Assembly (NCBI GenBank): GCA_020055645.1
Contig: CM034546.1
Span: 4,402,001 to 4,466,000, forward strand
Reading direction: 5' to 3'
DNA length: 64,000 nt
Source: Tomocerus qinae
Lineage: Eukaryota > Arthropoda > Collembola > Entomobryomorpha > Tomoceridae
Part shown: positions 31,605 to 42,483 of the stretch, in pieces
How the letters are laid out: each line of letters starts with the position of its first letter
Numbering within the stretch: the first letter of the stretch is position 1
The notes under the pieces: model-generated
What the model was told of the DNA's origin: nothing
Database searches by the model: none
The model's input: the letters and a program-made list of their open reading frames with translations, nothing else
Made by a program: the position numbers and the translations under genes

Positions 31605-32880
31605 TCTTTTATTTAATTCATGACTTTTGCTACTAGTCTGTTTGCCTAATGTTACGAAAGGATTTCTTATGAAACAAAAAACATTCGTAGAAAGTAATAA
31701 CTGCTGAGAAATCATTTCAGTATTCTGTCCATGAATTACAATGCAGGTGGTATGTGGCAGGTGGAATTTAAATAGATGAATATCAGTATACTTAGAATAG
31801 CCATTTATTTAGTAATTGCTCTTTAATTTCACCTTTGATATTGTGATATGGTTCACGGTGGATGTGCCTCAGACGGTAAGCCTGCACGTTGTCAGAGTCG
31901 ACCGAACCTGGGAACCGATTATTCCTGAAATGCCCGTCCTAGTATGCTTGTCCTGAAATGCCCGTATGCTGGTATGCCACAAGGAAACGGAATCCGAAGT
32001 CCAGATCCAAATCCCCGTTTATTAGCCCATCAGCCAACCCGCACACGACTCAAGCCCAAGAGAGAGAATGATCCGCTCCGCTCTACTCTGGAGCCCATGA
32101 CCAATTCCAAGTCTAAGTGCAAGTGACCACCTTGTAGCACGTCGATGTGCGTTCCCTTTTACTCTAGCGGATTGGCTGACACACATTCAAATATCTTATT
32201 ACCCGCTACAGCATAACTTACTCTATGACTCTCTACAATAGAGTCTCTACAATTACTACAATATTCTCAGATGAAATTTTATTCTTCATTTATTAATTAA
32301 TCATTTTTGCTTTAAATTATAACTACACAAATGTTTAAAAATGGCAACGGGAAAACAATTTTGTTATTAATATTCGGGAATACGCAAAATCGTTTAGACC
32401 TCTTCGTGCAGAAATTAGTTTAGAGCTGTAAAAGGATTCCTTCTTGCTTCTGTTCTGTTACTCCAGTAATTGTCAAATGACTCACCTTTATAGAGTTATG
32501 GCAGTTTTCTAAAAAGCAGTTATAAAATTTATGTTTTAATCAAAACACTGTTTCATTTAATAGCCCATTTAAATTTTCGTGCTTAATTACGACTTCGATG
32601 TTAGCCGTCTTTTTTCTGATTGATAACTAAAGCCGTAAAGTAGATGAATAACAAATTTTCATTTTCAATATGAATAATGTGAATGTCTTTCAATAAAACT
32701 GTGACCTTCTGAATATTTTAGGGAGAAAACAACTAATCTCCATTTGAAAATAGAGAGTCAATAAGCTCATGTTATTGTATTGTTGTAATGTTTATATGAT
32801 AGTTGCTAGTTTGAATGTACGTATATTAAGAAAGGAAAAGTTATAGCACAATAATTTTTCTATTAAAAGTTATGACGTTA
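31605..32880 (-). pseudogene. Duplicate of secreted gene A with coding region replaced
   Basis: The 3' flank (31605-31850) matches 9990-10165 and the 5' flank (about 32301-32880) matches 10775-11400. The TATAAAG at 32486-32492 and the AGTAACAGAACAGAAGCAAG block are kept. Between them, where a coding region of about 450 bp should lie, is unrelated DNA (about 31852-32290), and only the start bases ATGATT (minus strand, 32308-32303) remain. The promoter may still be functional but has no family coding sequence. Confidence 0.75.
31852..31945 (+). mobile_element. Possible diverged tRNA-derived SINE head
   Basis: TGCCTCAGACGGTAAG resembles an RNA polymerase III A box, followed about 40 bases later by a degraded B-box-like GGGAACCGATTATTC. 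It sits at the left of the sequence replacing the secreted-gene coding region. No target duplication or tail was found, so this is tentative. Confidence 0.3.
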
Positions 32881-32969
32881 TCTTTACAGTGAACTAGTAG
32901 AACTTTTCGAGTTTTAAATTAATAGGTCGGTATTAATAAGTTGCCTGGGGAATATACACAATAAATGTG

Positions 32970-33107
32970 CAGGACCGCAGCGAGGGGGGGGGGCACCGGG
33001 GCACGTGCCCCCCCCCCCCGAAATCGAGAAAAATAAAGAAATTTTGCGAAAATTAGCTAATTTTTTCTTGGTGCCCCTCCCGAAATTTTTTTCTGGCTGC
33101 GGCCCTG
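32970..33107. mobile_element. hAT-type MITE (family 2)
   Basis: 138 bp with ends CAGGACCGCAGCGAG and CAGGGCCGCAGCCAG (inverted), flanked by perfect 8-bp duplications TAAATGTG (32962-32969 and 33108-33115). It contains a run of G followed by a run of C near 32983-33018. Confidence 0.85.
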
Positions 33108-33115
33108 TAAATGTG

Positions 33116-33712
33116 CTATTAGAAATCATTATGCTGTCATTATAGTAGAACTAACTTATAATTATTGGAGTGCTAACTTATAAATTGTACGTATGCAATA
33201 TTATAAATACGGAACCGAGGAAAACAATTAGCTCTGCTCTAGACATGAAAAGAAAACAGGGAACATTTATTTGTTTAGAAGCACAAAGGATTACGTTCAG
33301 AGAATGTCAAGAGTCTAATAAACCTAATATTACCTTATTACATCTGAATATGCTACAGAAGTATCAATTTCTAATTTATTTTATTCATTTTAAAAATCCG
33401 ATTGCTATTATAATAAAAATGAATTTTTATAAATACTCTCAAATCAACACTTCATTCATTTGACGCCAAATGTAAATTTCATCCCAACAACATAAATTAA
33501 AATTTAAAATTTACGATTTTGGAATGCTTAACAAAATTGCTTAACGTAAATTATCCGACACGTTTTATCCCATTTTGCCAAATTAACCAAAGTGGTCAAT
33601 TTGTAATTTTTTTGCCAAATTGACCTACCACCTAATAAATCAATCTCTATTTAATAACCACAGACTTTGATATATTTACCTACCTATCATACGTATGTCC
33701 AGCAGGCACGTA
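33116..33712. other. Duplicated flanking DNA of the secreted cluster
   Basis: No supported gene. 33208-33330 resembles 49634-49760 (GGAACCGA-GAAA-CA-TTAGCT, AAACATTTATTTGTT) and 33340-33545 resembles 53373-53707 downstream of gene D (ATCCGATTGCTAT, AAAATGAATTTTTAT, ATTTGACGCCAAAT). A D-type gene was therefore probably once adjacent here and has been lost. Confidence 0.6.
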
Positions 33713-33899
33713 TCCAGGAATTTGACCTAGGGGGGGCCACCAAAATATATTGATAAAATGAAGGTATATTCGCGCGAAGCGCGAAAATTTTTTGGATTTT
33801 TAACCTTTTTTGACAAAAAAATTGCCTTTTTCTGGATACTTAGGGGGGGGGGCCGTGCCCCCCCGGCCCCCCCTCTGGATACGTGCTTGAGTCCAGTAG
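33713..33899. mobile_element. hAT-type MITE (family 1), copy 2
   Basis: 187 bp with ends CAGGCACGTATCCAGG and CAAGCACGTATCCAGA (inverted). The interior matches the copies at 5473-5654 and 33983-34155. The 8-bp flanks (ATGTCCAG and AGTCCAGT) do not match cleanly. Confidence 0.8.
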
Positions 33900-33982
33900 A
33901 TTCGATTTGAATCTTAGGACATTGTTGATTCGCTTGCTCCAAGAAGTACTCTCTGATTTTACTCTTTGTGAATGCCGCAGAC

Positions 33983-34155
33983 CAGGCACGTATCCAGGAA
34001 TTTGACCAAGGGGGGGCCCACCAAAATACATCAGTGACATTAAGACAAATTCGCGCGAAATGTTTTTGGATTTTTAAGCTTTTTTGACAAAAAATCGTTA
34101 TTTTCTGGAAACTTAGGGGGCGGGCCACCCGGCCCTCCCTATGGATACGTGCTTG
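33983..34155. mobile_element. hAT-type MITE (family 1), copy 3
   Basis: 173 bp, same family and orientation as copy 2, flanked by perfect 8-bp duplications CCGCAGAC (33975-33982 and 34156-34163). Only about 80 bp separates it from copy 2. Confidence 0.88.
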
Positions 34156-34163
34156 CCGCAGAC

Positions 34164-37100
34164 ATAACTAAAACGGCCTGGCCGTCTTCTGAGTATGTAC
34201 TGCGTTTTATACTTCACTAGACCCCAAGCACTTCCGTTAATTTCAAAAGATTATAATGTTAACGCAGAGCAAGAGTTAATTTCTGTTTTCGTAATATGGA
34301 AATTAGGTGATACGTTTAAGCAAACTTTATATATAGCGATTTTTTCCAATTTACCTACACTAGCATTTGACACAGTATTCATGGTGGTAATGAATGTAGT
34401 ACTCAGAAAACTAACTGCAAGACGGCCATTTTTGTCATGTTGATTTCACATTAGAATAAAATCAGAGTGTATGTGAGCATTTTAAATATATCTTAGTCGG
34501 TAGCCTCTATAGAAATATACCACGTGTTAAGATAACTACCTATATAAGAAGGATAAGAATTGTGGAAACCCAAAACTACGGTTGAGAAGATAGAAGTTGC
34601 ACATTTTAAAAATGCTATAAAATACACAGGCCGTACAATAACCTGCTTTTGAAGGACTTAACCTGACCAAATTAAAGCAATAACATTAATATGAATTTAT
34701 CCAACCACTGCCTTACTTCAACCAAAACTATTGGTCACTGACATTGACAAATTCAGTGTTGGCAAGTGGTTAAATCCACATCTGGCCAAATTGGCCGACA
34801 TGGACAAAATGGCCTCGTCGAAATGTGACAAAAAATGGACGAAATACCCTTTTGGGGCACGTTGAGACAGTTACCTCAAAAGTCAACGACAAATAAAAGT
34901 TATTAAAGTAGCAGATAAAAATCAATAGAATGTGCCATTTTGTGGTTTAATGTTACTAGATTAATGTTTAGTTGGATGTGGGCAATATTTCACCTTACAA
35001 ATATTTTAATTTTGATTTCTGAAGTCTAAAATAACTTGAGGCTGATTTTCGTCCATTTCATCCATTTTGGCCAGTGGCCTTGACGAAATACGAAAAAGTG
35101 GACAAAATGCCAGCATAGGACAAATTCTATATAGGAGCAAATTTTATGTTGGAGGTTTTTATGGAAGGAAAATCTAAATCAATAACATGCCATTATTCAT
35201 AATGAAAAGTGTATCTTAATAATTCAGGCACTACCATTGCTTAGAAATATACAGAGCCGTACAGACTTTTGTAGTGGTACACGCGAAATGAATTAATTAA
35301 GAAAGCGAAGCAATAATAATATGAAATTATTGCTTGATCATCATGGACACGCAGTGTAATATAGTCATGTAGTGTAATAAATATACAAGTAACACAGTAT
35401 ATTGTAGTCTAACAGTGCCACTACTTACTGTATACAAAGAACTATAGAATAGTATTATTATAGTGTCTACAGGGTTGGGCAGAACTTACTGGGACATAAA
35501 AGCTTATACAGTGTCGGTAAGGAATACAACTTAGGTTCAGAGTACCAGAAACCATGACAATGCTAAAACCACTTGGATTGTATTCTAATGTATTTTTGGA
35601 CACTGATATGCATTGACTATATGTCCTAGTTATATTTGCCCATCCCTGTATATATTTAACATTTTGTGACCAAATACAGACAAGAAAGGCTTCATAATAA
35701 GACCTAGATTAATAATAAACATCATCAAAGTTACACTTTTTGAATATTTTTTTATTTGCATCGCAGCACAATTTCTAATTCGATTTTCTACTGTAATATT
35801 TTGATTTCTATTTATCAAACGTTTAAAAAGGGTAGAGGGAAGTGAATCAAAAACGTTTGTTCACCGATCTAAAATTCCCGATATGTAAACGACAATTCCT
35901 AGTCGAATTGGGGAATAACATCCTACTTTTACATCTCTGGGATATTCGGATATTGAAATCTATAAGAAATTTGCATCGACAAGCCCAGAAGTGCTGCAGT
36001 TTTTGAGATATTTGCATCCATAGATTTTGCCAATCTGACAACTTACAAATGGGGTCTAAATATACATCGCCGGTATGTAAACTACAACTTCCTACTAGTA
36101 CAATAATTTGATTTGATTGAAATCCAATGCAATAAGTTTCAAATCTCTAGGTCCTGTAGATTTTGAGATATCTGCCATGTTATTTAATCTAAAAATTTCC
36201 GCCAAAAGTTTTATATAGTTTTAAATGCCTTTCTTTCCCGCGTCAGCGCCAATTTATACATGATTTAAGACAAAATTAGCTAAAGGAATTATTTTATGTG
36301 TGGTTAATTAGTAGATTGGCAAAACAAATTTTGACAATTTGGCAAAATGGATTTTATGCATTTTTGTGTAATTATTTATGTTTTCCGTTTTACATAAATT
36401 TTATTTTTAATGATTTCCAAAGTTTTACCAGCCTATAGCTAGTGGCCAGGTAGGTGGCTAGAGGACAAAAGAGGCATAAGTAATGTAAGTTTTAAAAATC
36501 GGCACAAAAAATTCATCGATACGGCAATTATATTGGGTAAAAGTTCTACGATTTAGAATTTTTACCTCATGTTCCCGGATGGGTGAATAAAATTTAAAAA
36601 AAGCTGGCTGAAATAAGAATCTTCAACAAAACATTAGGAAATGATGGTCACATAATTAATTTAATTCACTACATAGTCAAAATATTTGACTGCGTAGTGA
36701 ATTACGGAAGCATCTTTTCATTGAATGAATACCGAAAAACATTCTAGAAGTAATGCAGACATTTTAATTTATACTTTCCCTGTGGTATTGGTTACTATCT
36801 TGTTTATATATGCTCAGGGCTTGAAAAACCCGGGTTTTTGGGTTGGGTTTTTCTTCACCAAAAGTAAAAACTCATAACGTTATTCATAAGGCCCTGTATA
36901 TATTTGCCAAATATAGTATAATATAAACAGTTGGGCAGATATTCGAACAGAATTCCAGCGCAAACAACTCAGATAGAAGCTTCGGCTGGTATTTAATTAT
37001 TTAGTTTGGCGTTAAAAGTAAAAACCTTTTAAATATTCACGACCTATTTTCCAAGGCAAAATAATATTTTAATCAGACTTCTTAAGCCACAATATTTATA

Positions 37101-37492
37101 GTCTTTATTTCTTTCAATATTGACAATCCAAACCTATTACATGTTTGGTGTTAGAGAAAAAGATCATTGTACATATTTCAAAAACTTTCAAGCAAAAAAT
37201 CTATATTTGGGTAACTGTTTCTATCTTTTGTTTTTATTCTTATTTAAACCTTAAACAATATTTAATTGTGGTTAGGATTTTTTCCATTCTCGTGTGAAAT
37301 GTAGTTAAAACTTTGAAACGAAAGCTAATTCGTTAATTAAAAGTATATAGCCTGTCATTAAACCACAAAAATGTACAGAAATAATTGCAATGCTTCAAGC
37401 GACAATCTGAACAAGATTGTTAAATAAATTAAAGGAATTGGAAATTTTAACTTGGAGAACAGTTTTGTTATGGCAAAGTACACAGTGAATAA
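34164..37492. other. Upstream region of IR copy 2, duplicate of 12.1-16.7 kb
   Basis: No gene. From about 34490 it is colinear with 12134-16724, without the minisatellite element. Private additions include 34760-35120, with an AATGG-CAAAATGG-type (GGCCAAATTGG, GGACAAAATGG) degenerate repeat, and 36795-36970, which contains a small hAT-type element. Confidence 0.6.
36815..36896. mobile_element. Small hAT-type MITE (family 3), diverged
   Basis: 82 bp starting CAGGGCTTGAAAAACCCGGG and ending in AAGGCCCTG. The interior GGGTTTTTCTTCACCAAAAG matches the element at 43533-43684. Flanking octamers TATATGCT and TATATATT are only partly alike. The corresponding place in the first IR copy (about 16195) has no such sequence. 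Confidence 0.6.
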
Positions 37493-39961
37493 ATGATGTG
37501 CAGTTTTAAAATGATTTGGTGTTTAATCTTAGTATTTTATATTCCCGAATTGACTATTGCCTGGAAACTGTCAGATATTGTGAACTTGAATAACAGCTGC
37601 TACATTAACGTAATTTTCAAACATGATCATTATGATATCGAAGCTAATTTGAAAGATTTGCAGGATACAGATTTACACACTATCCTGGTTCCTTACACAT
37701 ACAGCAATCACAAATATAATGGAAATGAACATTTATGCAGTCCAAATAACGTAATGAATTGGTTTGAATGGGGTAAGAGTTTTTATAGAAAAGTAGAAAA
37801 ATCGGGAAGCAAATGTTTTGATGAATTGAAAGTGACAAATGTCAGTGTATTATTATCATCTCCTAGAATTGAGAGCCGATTTAATTGTCTGGCACATTTC
37901 GCTGTTAATTTCAATCCTAATATTTTGGTGGACCTTTTATTAATCAATCACATCAGTGAAGTTGTTTCGAGCAGGAGCAGTAATTTTTGGGAATACCCTT
38001 CATGGTTCTCTAATAGATGGTATAATTTCGCAGAGCATTCTTCTATTTACTTGCTTATGAAGAAATCAAAATTACTTAAGTTGAAGTTGAAACGAACAAG
38101 TTCCTCTTTTATTTTTGAAGGTACAACTAAGTTTGGTGAATACTCAAATATAGTACATAAGCTTCTGTGGAAAAAGCCATGGTTTTTGATTTCTATTACG
38201 GCTGAAGATGACATCTATTTTATCTGTCCACAGTTGAACAAAAGATATCAATATAGTTACACTGTAGAACTCCTATGTTCTCAGAATAATTGCTTTAATA
38301 AACAACTGCATGCGATGGCTATGAAAATGTTTATTGAGAAGAGCACAGTTGTTAGCTCATTTATTTTAAATACAAACTTCGATAGAGACGTGGGAATAAA
38401 ATCTTACTGTGGACCACCAATTCGAAATATTTATTTCACCAGTTATAAATATTTCCACCTTCTGTTACCTTCTATTATAACCGAGAACTTAAATTCATCA
38501 ATACGACTAAGAGTCAGCCTTGAATTTTGCCCTGATGAAATTAATTACGCAAGTGATACAATCTGGCATAAATTTGTAGAACTAAATATCGAAATGAGTC
38601 CGTATAAACCTAATAGCCAATATTTTGTTGTTATTCAACCAAAAGAAGATTCTTATAATTTCATCTCTTGCGTCGTGTTAGAAGAGGAAAATCTATCTTT
38701 TTATGGATACATTCGACCATTTCAATTCGAAGCTTGGCTGGGAATAATCATTACAATTTTCATTGTAGTTTTATTCGTCAATTGTGTGACATTTTGCAGA
38801 AAAGACGAAAGTATTCCAATTATTTGGGTTTGCTATGCCTATTTGTTAGAAGTAACTTACACCTTATCATCAAAGACCAACAAATTAATCTGGATCAAAT
38901 TAGTGATCGGTCCGATGTTGCTCATGTTCATTGTCCTGACAAATGGGTACAAGGGAATTGTTACAACAGATTTAGTTGAACCACTCTCAGTGAAAAGAAT
39001 TGAATCAATCGAACATTTAGCAAATTTGCCAAATTTCATTGCTCTTAGCGAATTTATTTATGCGAGTGAATTTGAACCTTTTTATATACCTCGTCTATAT
39101 CAAATGTATTTAATGCAGAGTTTCCAATATTGTGATAATTATAGTAATACATTTATGTCTCAGCTATCTAACGAATCATTCGATGCTGTCATGTCAGTAG
39201 CACGAAACGGGTTGAACAAGTCATGTGAGAACAGTGGTCTCCCCACAAAAGCTGCAATATTTCCGCTTTTATACGAAATCGCCGGTCTACGATACTTGGA
39301 CAAAACTAATATGTATTCAAATCGTTTCGATTTACTGGATAAAATATGGAACCTTGTGAGCCTTCCTCCTGATTTCCCTTCGATAAGTGCTCAACAATGG
39401 ATCGCACAATGCAATAATTCTGCTCTGATTATCAGAAGTTCTCGCCTGCATCGACTTCTGAATGACTCTCATTGGAATCCACAGAATGGTGGAGTTAAAC
39501 CAAAAAATACCTTGTATTATGGAAATGAGGACAAATCTCTCTTCCCCGTACCCATTCAAACCTCTCTCCATAGTTATGAAATTCCTTTGATTTTCCCGTT
39601 TTTAAAAACGCGATTGTTTGCCCTTAGTGATTCCGGAATTTATCATAAATGGGTACAATATTCCAAGAGGAATAATTTTACCGAATGTAAAACTTGCTGG
39701 AAGAAAAATATCCCACGGCCAATAACATTTGCTAATTCTAATATTTTGTCGATATTTTTGATCAGTTTCAGTATTGCTCTGATATATTTCTCAGCATTCT
39801 TATGGGAAGATAGGGAGCACGTCATAAAGATAGTCAAAAAATTTGTCTTATTTTTTTGGAATATTATAAAAACTGTCAAAACTAAATTTGGAAACAAATT
39901 AAGGTCCACAATTTCCAACTCAAGTCAAGTGTCAAATGAATTTTTTCATTGTCATTTGTGA
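37493..39961 (+). CDS. Ionotropic-receptor (IR) type protein, copy 2 (intact)
   Basis: A single exon of 822 residues, a close paralogue of the gene at 16725. Same plan: signal peptide in about 1-23, long extracellular part, TM1 beginning at EAWLGIIITIFIVVLFVNC, pore/TM2 ending in NGYKGIVTTDLVEP, S2-like region with NNSALIIRSSRLHRLL and ECKTCWKK, final TM NILSIFLISFSIALIYFSAF. Compared with copy 1 it has small indels in the variable stretch after ASEFEPFYI and a longer tail ending FFHCHL. Replacements cluster in the extracellular half and the NQY/ECQEYC stretch, while the pore and C-terminal parts are nearly fixed. Upstream DNA is duplicated with the gene. Role inferred: ligand-gated or modulatory chemoreceptor subunit. 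Confidence 0.8.
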   Translation: MMCSFKMIWCLILVFYIPELTIAWKLSDIVNLNNSCYINVIFKHDHYDIEANLKDLQDTDLHTILVPYTYSNHKYNGNEHLCSPNNVMNWFEWGKSFYRKVEKSGSKCFDELKVTNVSVLLSSPRIESRFNCLAHFAVNFNPNILVDLLLINHISEVVSSRSSNFWEYPSWFSNRWYNFAEHSSIYLLMKKSKLLKLKLKRTSSSFIFEGTTKFGEYSNIVHKLLWKKPWFLISITAEDDIYFICPQLNKRYQYSYTVELLCSQNNCFNKQLHAMAMKMFIEKSTVVSSFILNTNFDRDVGIKSYCGPPIRNIYFTSYKYFHLLLPSIITENLNSSIRLRVSLEFCPDEINYASDTIWHKFVELNIEMSPYKPNSQYFVVIQPKEDSYNFISCVVLEEENLSFYGYIRPFQFEAWLGIIITIFIVVLFVNCVTFCRKDESIPIIWVCYAYLLEVTYTLSSKTNKLIWIKLVIGPMLLMFIVLTNGYKGIVTTDLVEPLSVKRIESIEHLANLPNFIALSEFIYASEFEPFYIPRLYQMYLMQSFQYCDNYSNTFMSQLSNESFDAVMSVARNGLNKSCENSGLPTKAAIFPLLYEIAGLRYLDKTNMYSNRFDLLDKIWNLVSLPPDFPSISAQQWIAQCNNSALIIRSSRLHRLLNDSHWNPQNGGVKPKNTLYYGNEDKSLFPVPIQTSLHSYEIPLIFPFLKTRLFALSDSGIYHKWVQYSKRNNFTECKTCWKKNIPRPITFANSNILSIFLISFSIALIYFSAFLWEDREHVIKIVKKFVLFFWNIIKTVKTKFGNKLRSTISNSSQVSNEFFHCHL

Positions 39962-40199
39962 ATTAAAAAGCTTGTTTTAATATTAACTGTACAGCATAAA
40001 AACATTGGCAATGAATTAACACCACTGAATTATAATTAGATGTCAACAACTATTTCTGGAGCATATCAGTAGTGTATTTAATTTTTGTAGTTTTTAATTA
40101 CGCACAATAAGAATTTAATAAATATTAATTTTACGTCTTGAAGATTCACTGGATAATAGAAAACCACAAAATATTTAAAAGTGACGTAAAGAGAGTAAA

Positions 40200-40773
40200 A
40201 GTCAAGCATGTATTCAGAGGACGACTCCAAGATAATTGACGCTATTGGAATTTGGTAAATTTTGTTACCTTTGCCAAAATATTCCGAATAAAATGTAGTC
40301 CTCAGAGGAGGTCCGCAAAGGGTTTTGGGTGTTTCAAGATGTCAGAAAAACTTTCGCTCAAGTATCCTGTAACTTTATCTCTTTAGGATTGACAACAATG
40401 TTGGCAACACAAACAAATCGTGATCTGTAATATGGGGATGATGCTATCAAGTTCATATTGTTCAGCTCTGTAAAATTGCACTGTTTCACAAAATATTTTA
40501 ACCCACTGATAGGATTATAGTCAGGACAAATAACATTCACAAACTCAAATGTTAGTCTTGTAGATGCAATGGGAATTTCGATTTCGTATGTAACTCAGCA
40601 AGCATCGAGTCTTCAGAATTTAAATTGAAATTTTTATCTTGACCGTCGAAAAATAAAATATTTATACAACAGTCTTTCTCTAACTTCAACAATTCTTTCG
40701 GTTTCCTTCCTAAAATCAATACAACGGAGTGAAGCACAAAGAATATATTTATTTTTAAAACCTTTTTCAACAT
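40200..40773 (-). pseudogene. Deleted IR-type pseudogene copy
   Basis: Starts at 40773 with MLKKVLKINIFFVLHSVVL, closely matching the N-terminus of the split pseudogene at 31191. It continues through CCINILFFDG and a frameshift to NVICPDYNPISGLKYFVKQC and SSPYYRSRFVC. It then jumps near 40340 directly to sequence matching 24160-24290 (ACTCCAAGATAATTGAC, CCTTTGCCAAAATATTCCG). Everything between, including the part that now holds the BEL element in the other copy, is absent, as is the channel region. It is a deletion derivative of a duplicated locus. Confidence 0.75.
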
Positions 40774-42480
40774 TTTAGTGACGAAATGACCATTTCACTA
40801 TAAATACTGACTATAACAGTTATTTTTTAAATAAATACTATTCTTCTTATGTAATCATAAATCATGAATACGTTATGTATCTGTATGTATTTAACTACAA
40901 TGCACCTTCAAAGTTCAATACTAATTGCAATACTACCGTTCTGTGCACCAAAGATATTAAAACTAGTAAATGTTTAGAATTTAAATTTTGTTTGCTGTAC
41001 TTGTACTGTGCTAAGATTATTTCTATCAGATACTGATACAATGCAGCAATATTACAACACTAGTTATATGTAGAGTTATATGTAACAGGAATCAAATACA
41101 AATTTATATTTGATTCCTGTTACATGTTCTAATTAATTAAGCCATGGTCCATTAACATGATAAATTGAATAGCTGTTTGTTGCTACTTATGTTTTATTAT
41201 TATTTATTACTAATCCATTATCTATATAGGTATTCTACAGTGTCCAAGTTATATTTTGTCGCCAAATATTGGTGACTCACCAGGTCCAAGTTATATTACG
41301 AAAAAAGGCTCAAGGTATCACGCCACATGCCATTAGTTCATTAGTATACCGTAGCTTTAAATTTCCTAGTGGGTAAATATTTTAAGTCGATTAATATGTG
41401 TATGTACTGTACACGAGAAAAGTTCCAAATGATCACATCGGAATTGATGGCATAAATTTTAAAATTGAATTACCTAATAAACAATAGAAAATATTTACTA
41501 CTTTTTTAAATAACTACTTTACTATTCCTTGTATATACTTTTACTATAATTATACTACACTACAACCACTAAATAAAGTTATTTGATACCGTTAAGCGAT
41601 TTCAAATGAGGAAATTGCATGCACATTTATACATGAATGATGATACATAAAACCATCCCGATATTTGAACAAAGTTTTGACTATTTTACAAAGTAATGCC
41701 AAAACCCCTGCAAATTTTAGTTAAAAATTAATATATATCGTCCCTTAAGGAACCAAATAGCTTATCTCCACTTTTCGTTTTGTGGATTATATAATATATT
41801 GTTGTATATTGATAATATCAAATTAATGCAACTATAATTTAATGCGACGCTCAGAGACTATTCCAATTATTTAGGCCTGAAGCATTGATGGATTGGTGTG
41901 TATTGCGAAGCAGCAACACTATTTTTCTATTTAAAATATTTTGTCATGCAATCATGTAATCTTTCACTTAACTAAATTACCAATCACTTTGTATTGATTA
42001 ATGACAGTTAATAATTACTATGGACTTTTGTTTCTAATACATATAGGATAACGTATATCTTACGTAAACGTAATACACTTAATGCCCTAATACAAATGGT
42101 TACTCAACGCAAATGTTTATCCTAATGGAAATTTTAACCAACATATATCATGGTAAATATGTATATATCCATTTAATATGGTTCATACAATGTATAGATA
42201 GTCCCCATTTATATAGTTTACATATTAGGTCTTCTACATAGCTTTTAGGGTAGGATATATGAAAATTGTTTTAACATTTTTAATTTTAGATTTATTCAGA
42301 TATCATTAAAAATTACAAAGACCCCAAGGTACAAGTTCCCAATTAATTACAAAAGATTTTCATGATAAAAATGATTTTTTAAAAATAAACTCTAATCTAT
42401 CTTTTATTTATCTGACGCCTTAGTCCATTTTAATCTTATTTCAAAACTTTTTTTTTGAAATTTTAGCAAGATAATTATTG
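40774..42480. other. Non-coding interval with a perfect hairpin
   Basis: No gene is supported. 40778-41075 matches 31196-31440. 42285-42420 resembles 31460-31610 (AATTACAA, GATACAAGTTCCCAATTAAT, AAAAGATTTTCAT-ATAAAAATGATTT). The remainder is unremarkable AT-rich DNA. Confidence 0.5.
41080..41125. repeat. Perfect hairpin with 19-bp arms
   Basis: ATGTAACAGGAATCAAATA at 41080-41098 is followed, after an 8-base loop, by its exact complement to 41125. The related locus near 31420 lacks it. Confidence 0.8.
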
Positions 42481-42483
42481 CTA

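Noticed and set aside
33170-33463. 97-codon plus-strand frame
   Set aside because: It lies in duplicated 3' flank DNA; paralogous stretches at 49634-49760 and 53373-53640 do not keep the frame.
34195-34443. 82-codon plus-strand frame between MITEs and the IR copy 2 upstream region
   Set aside because: Hydrophobic but with no recognisable domain, splice context or duplicate in copy 1; likely chance in AT-rich DNA.
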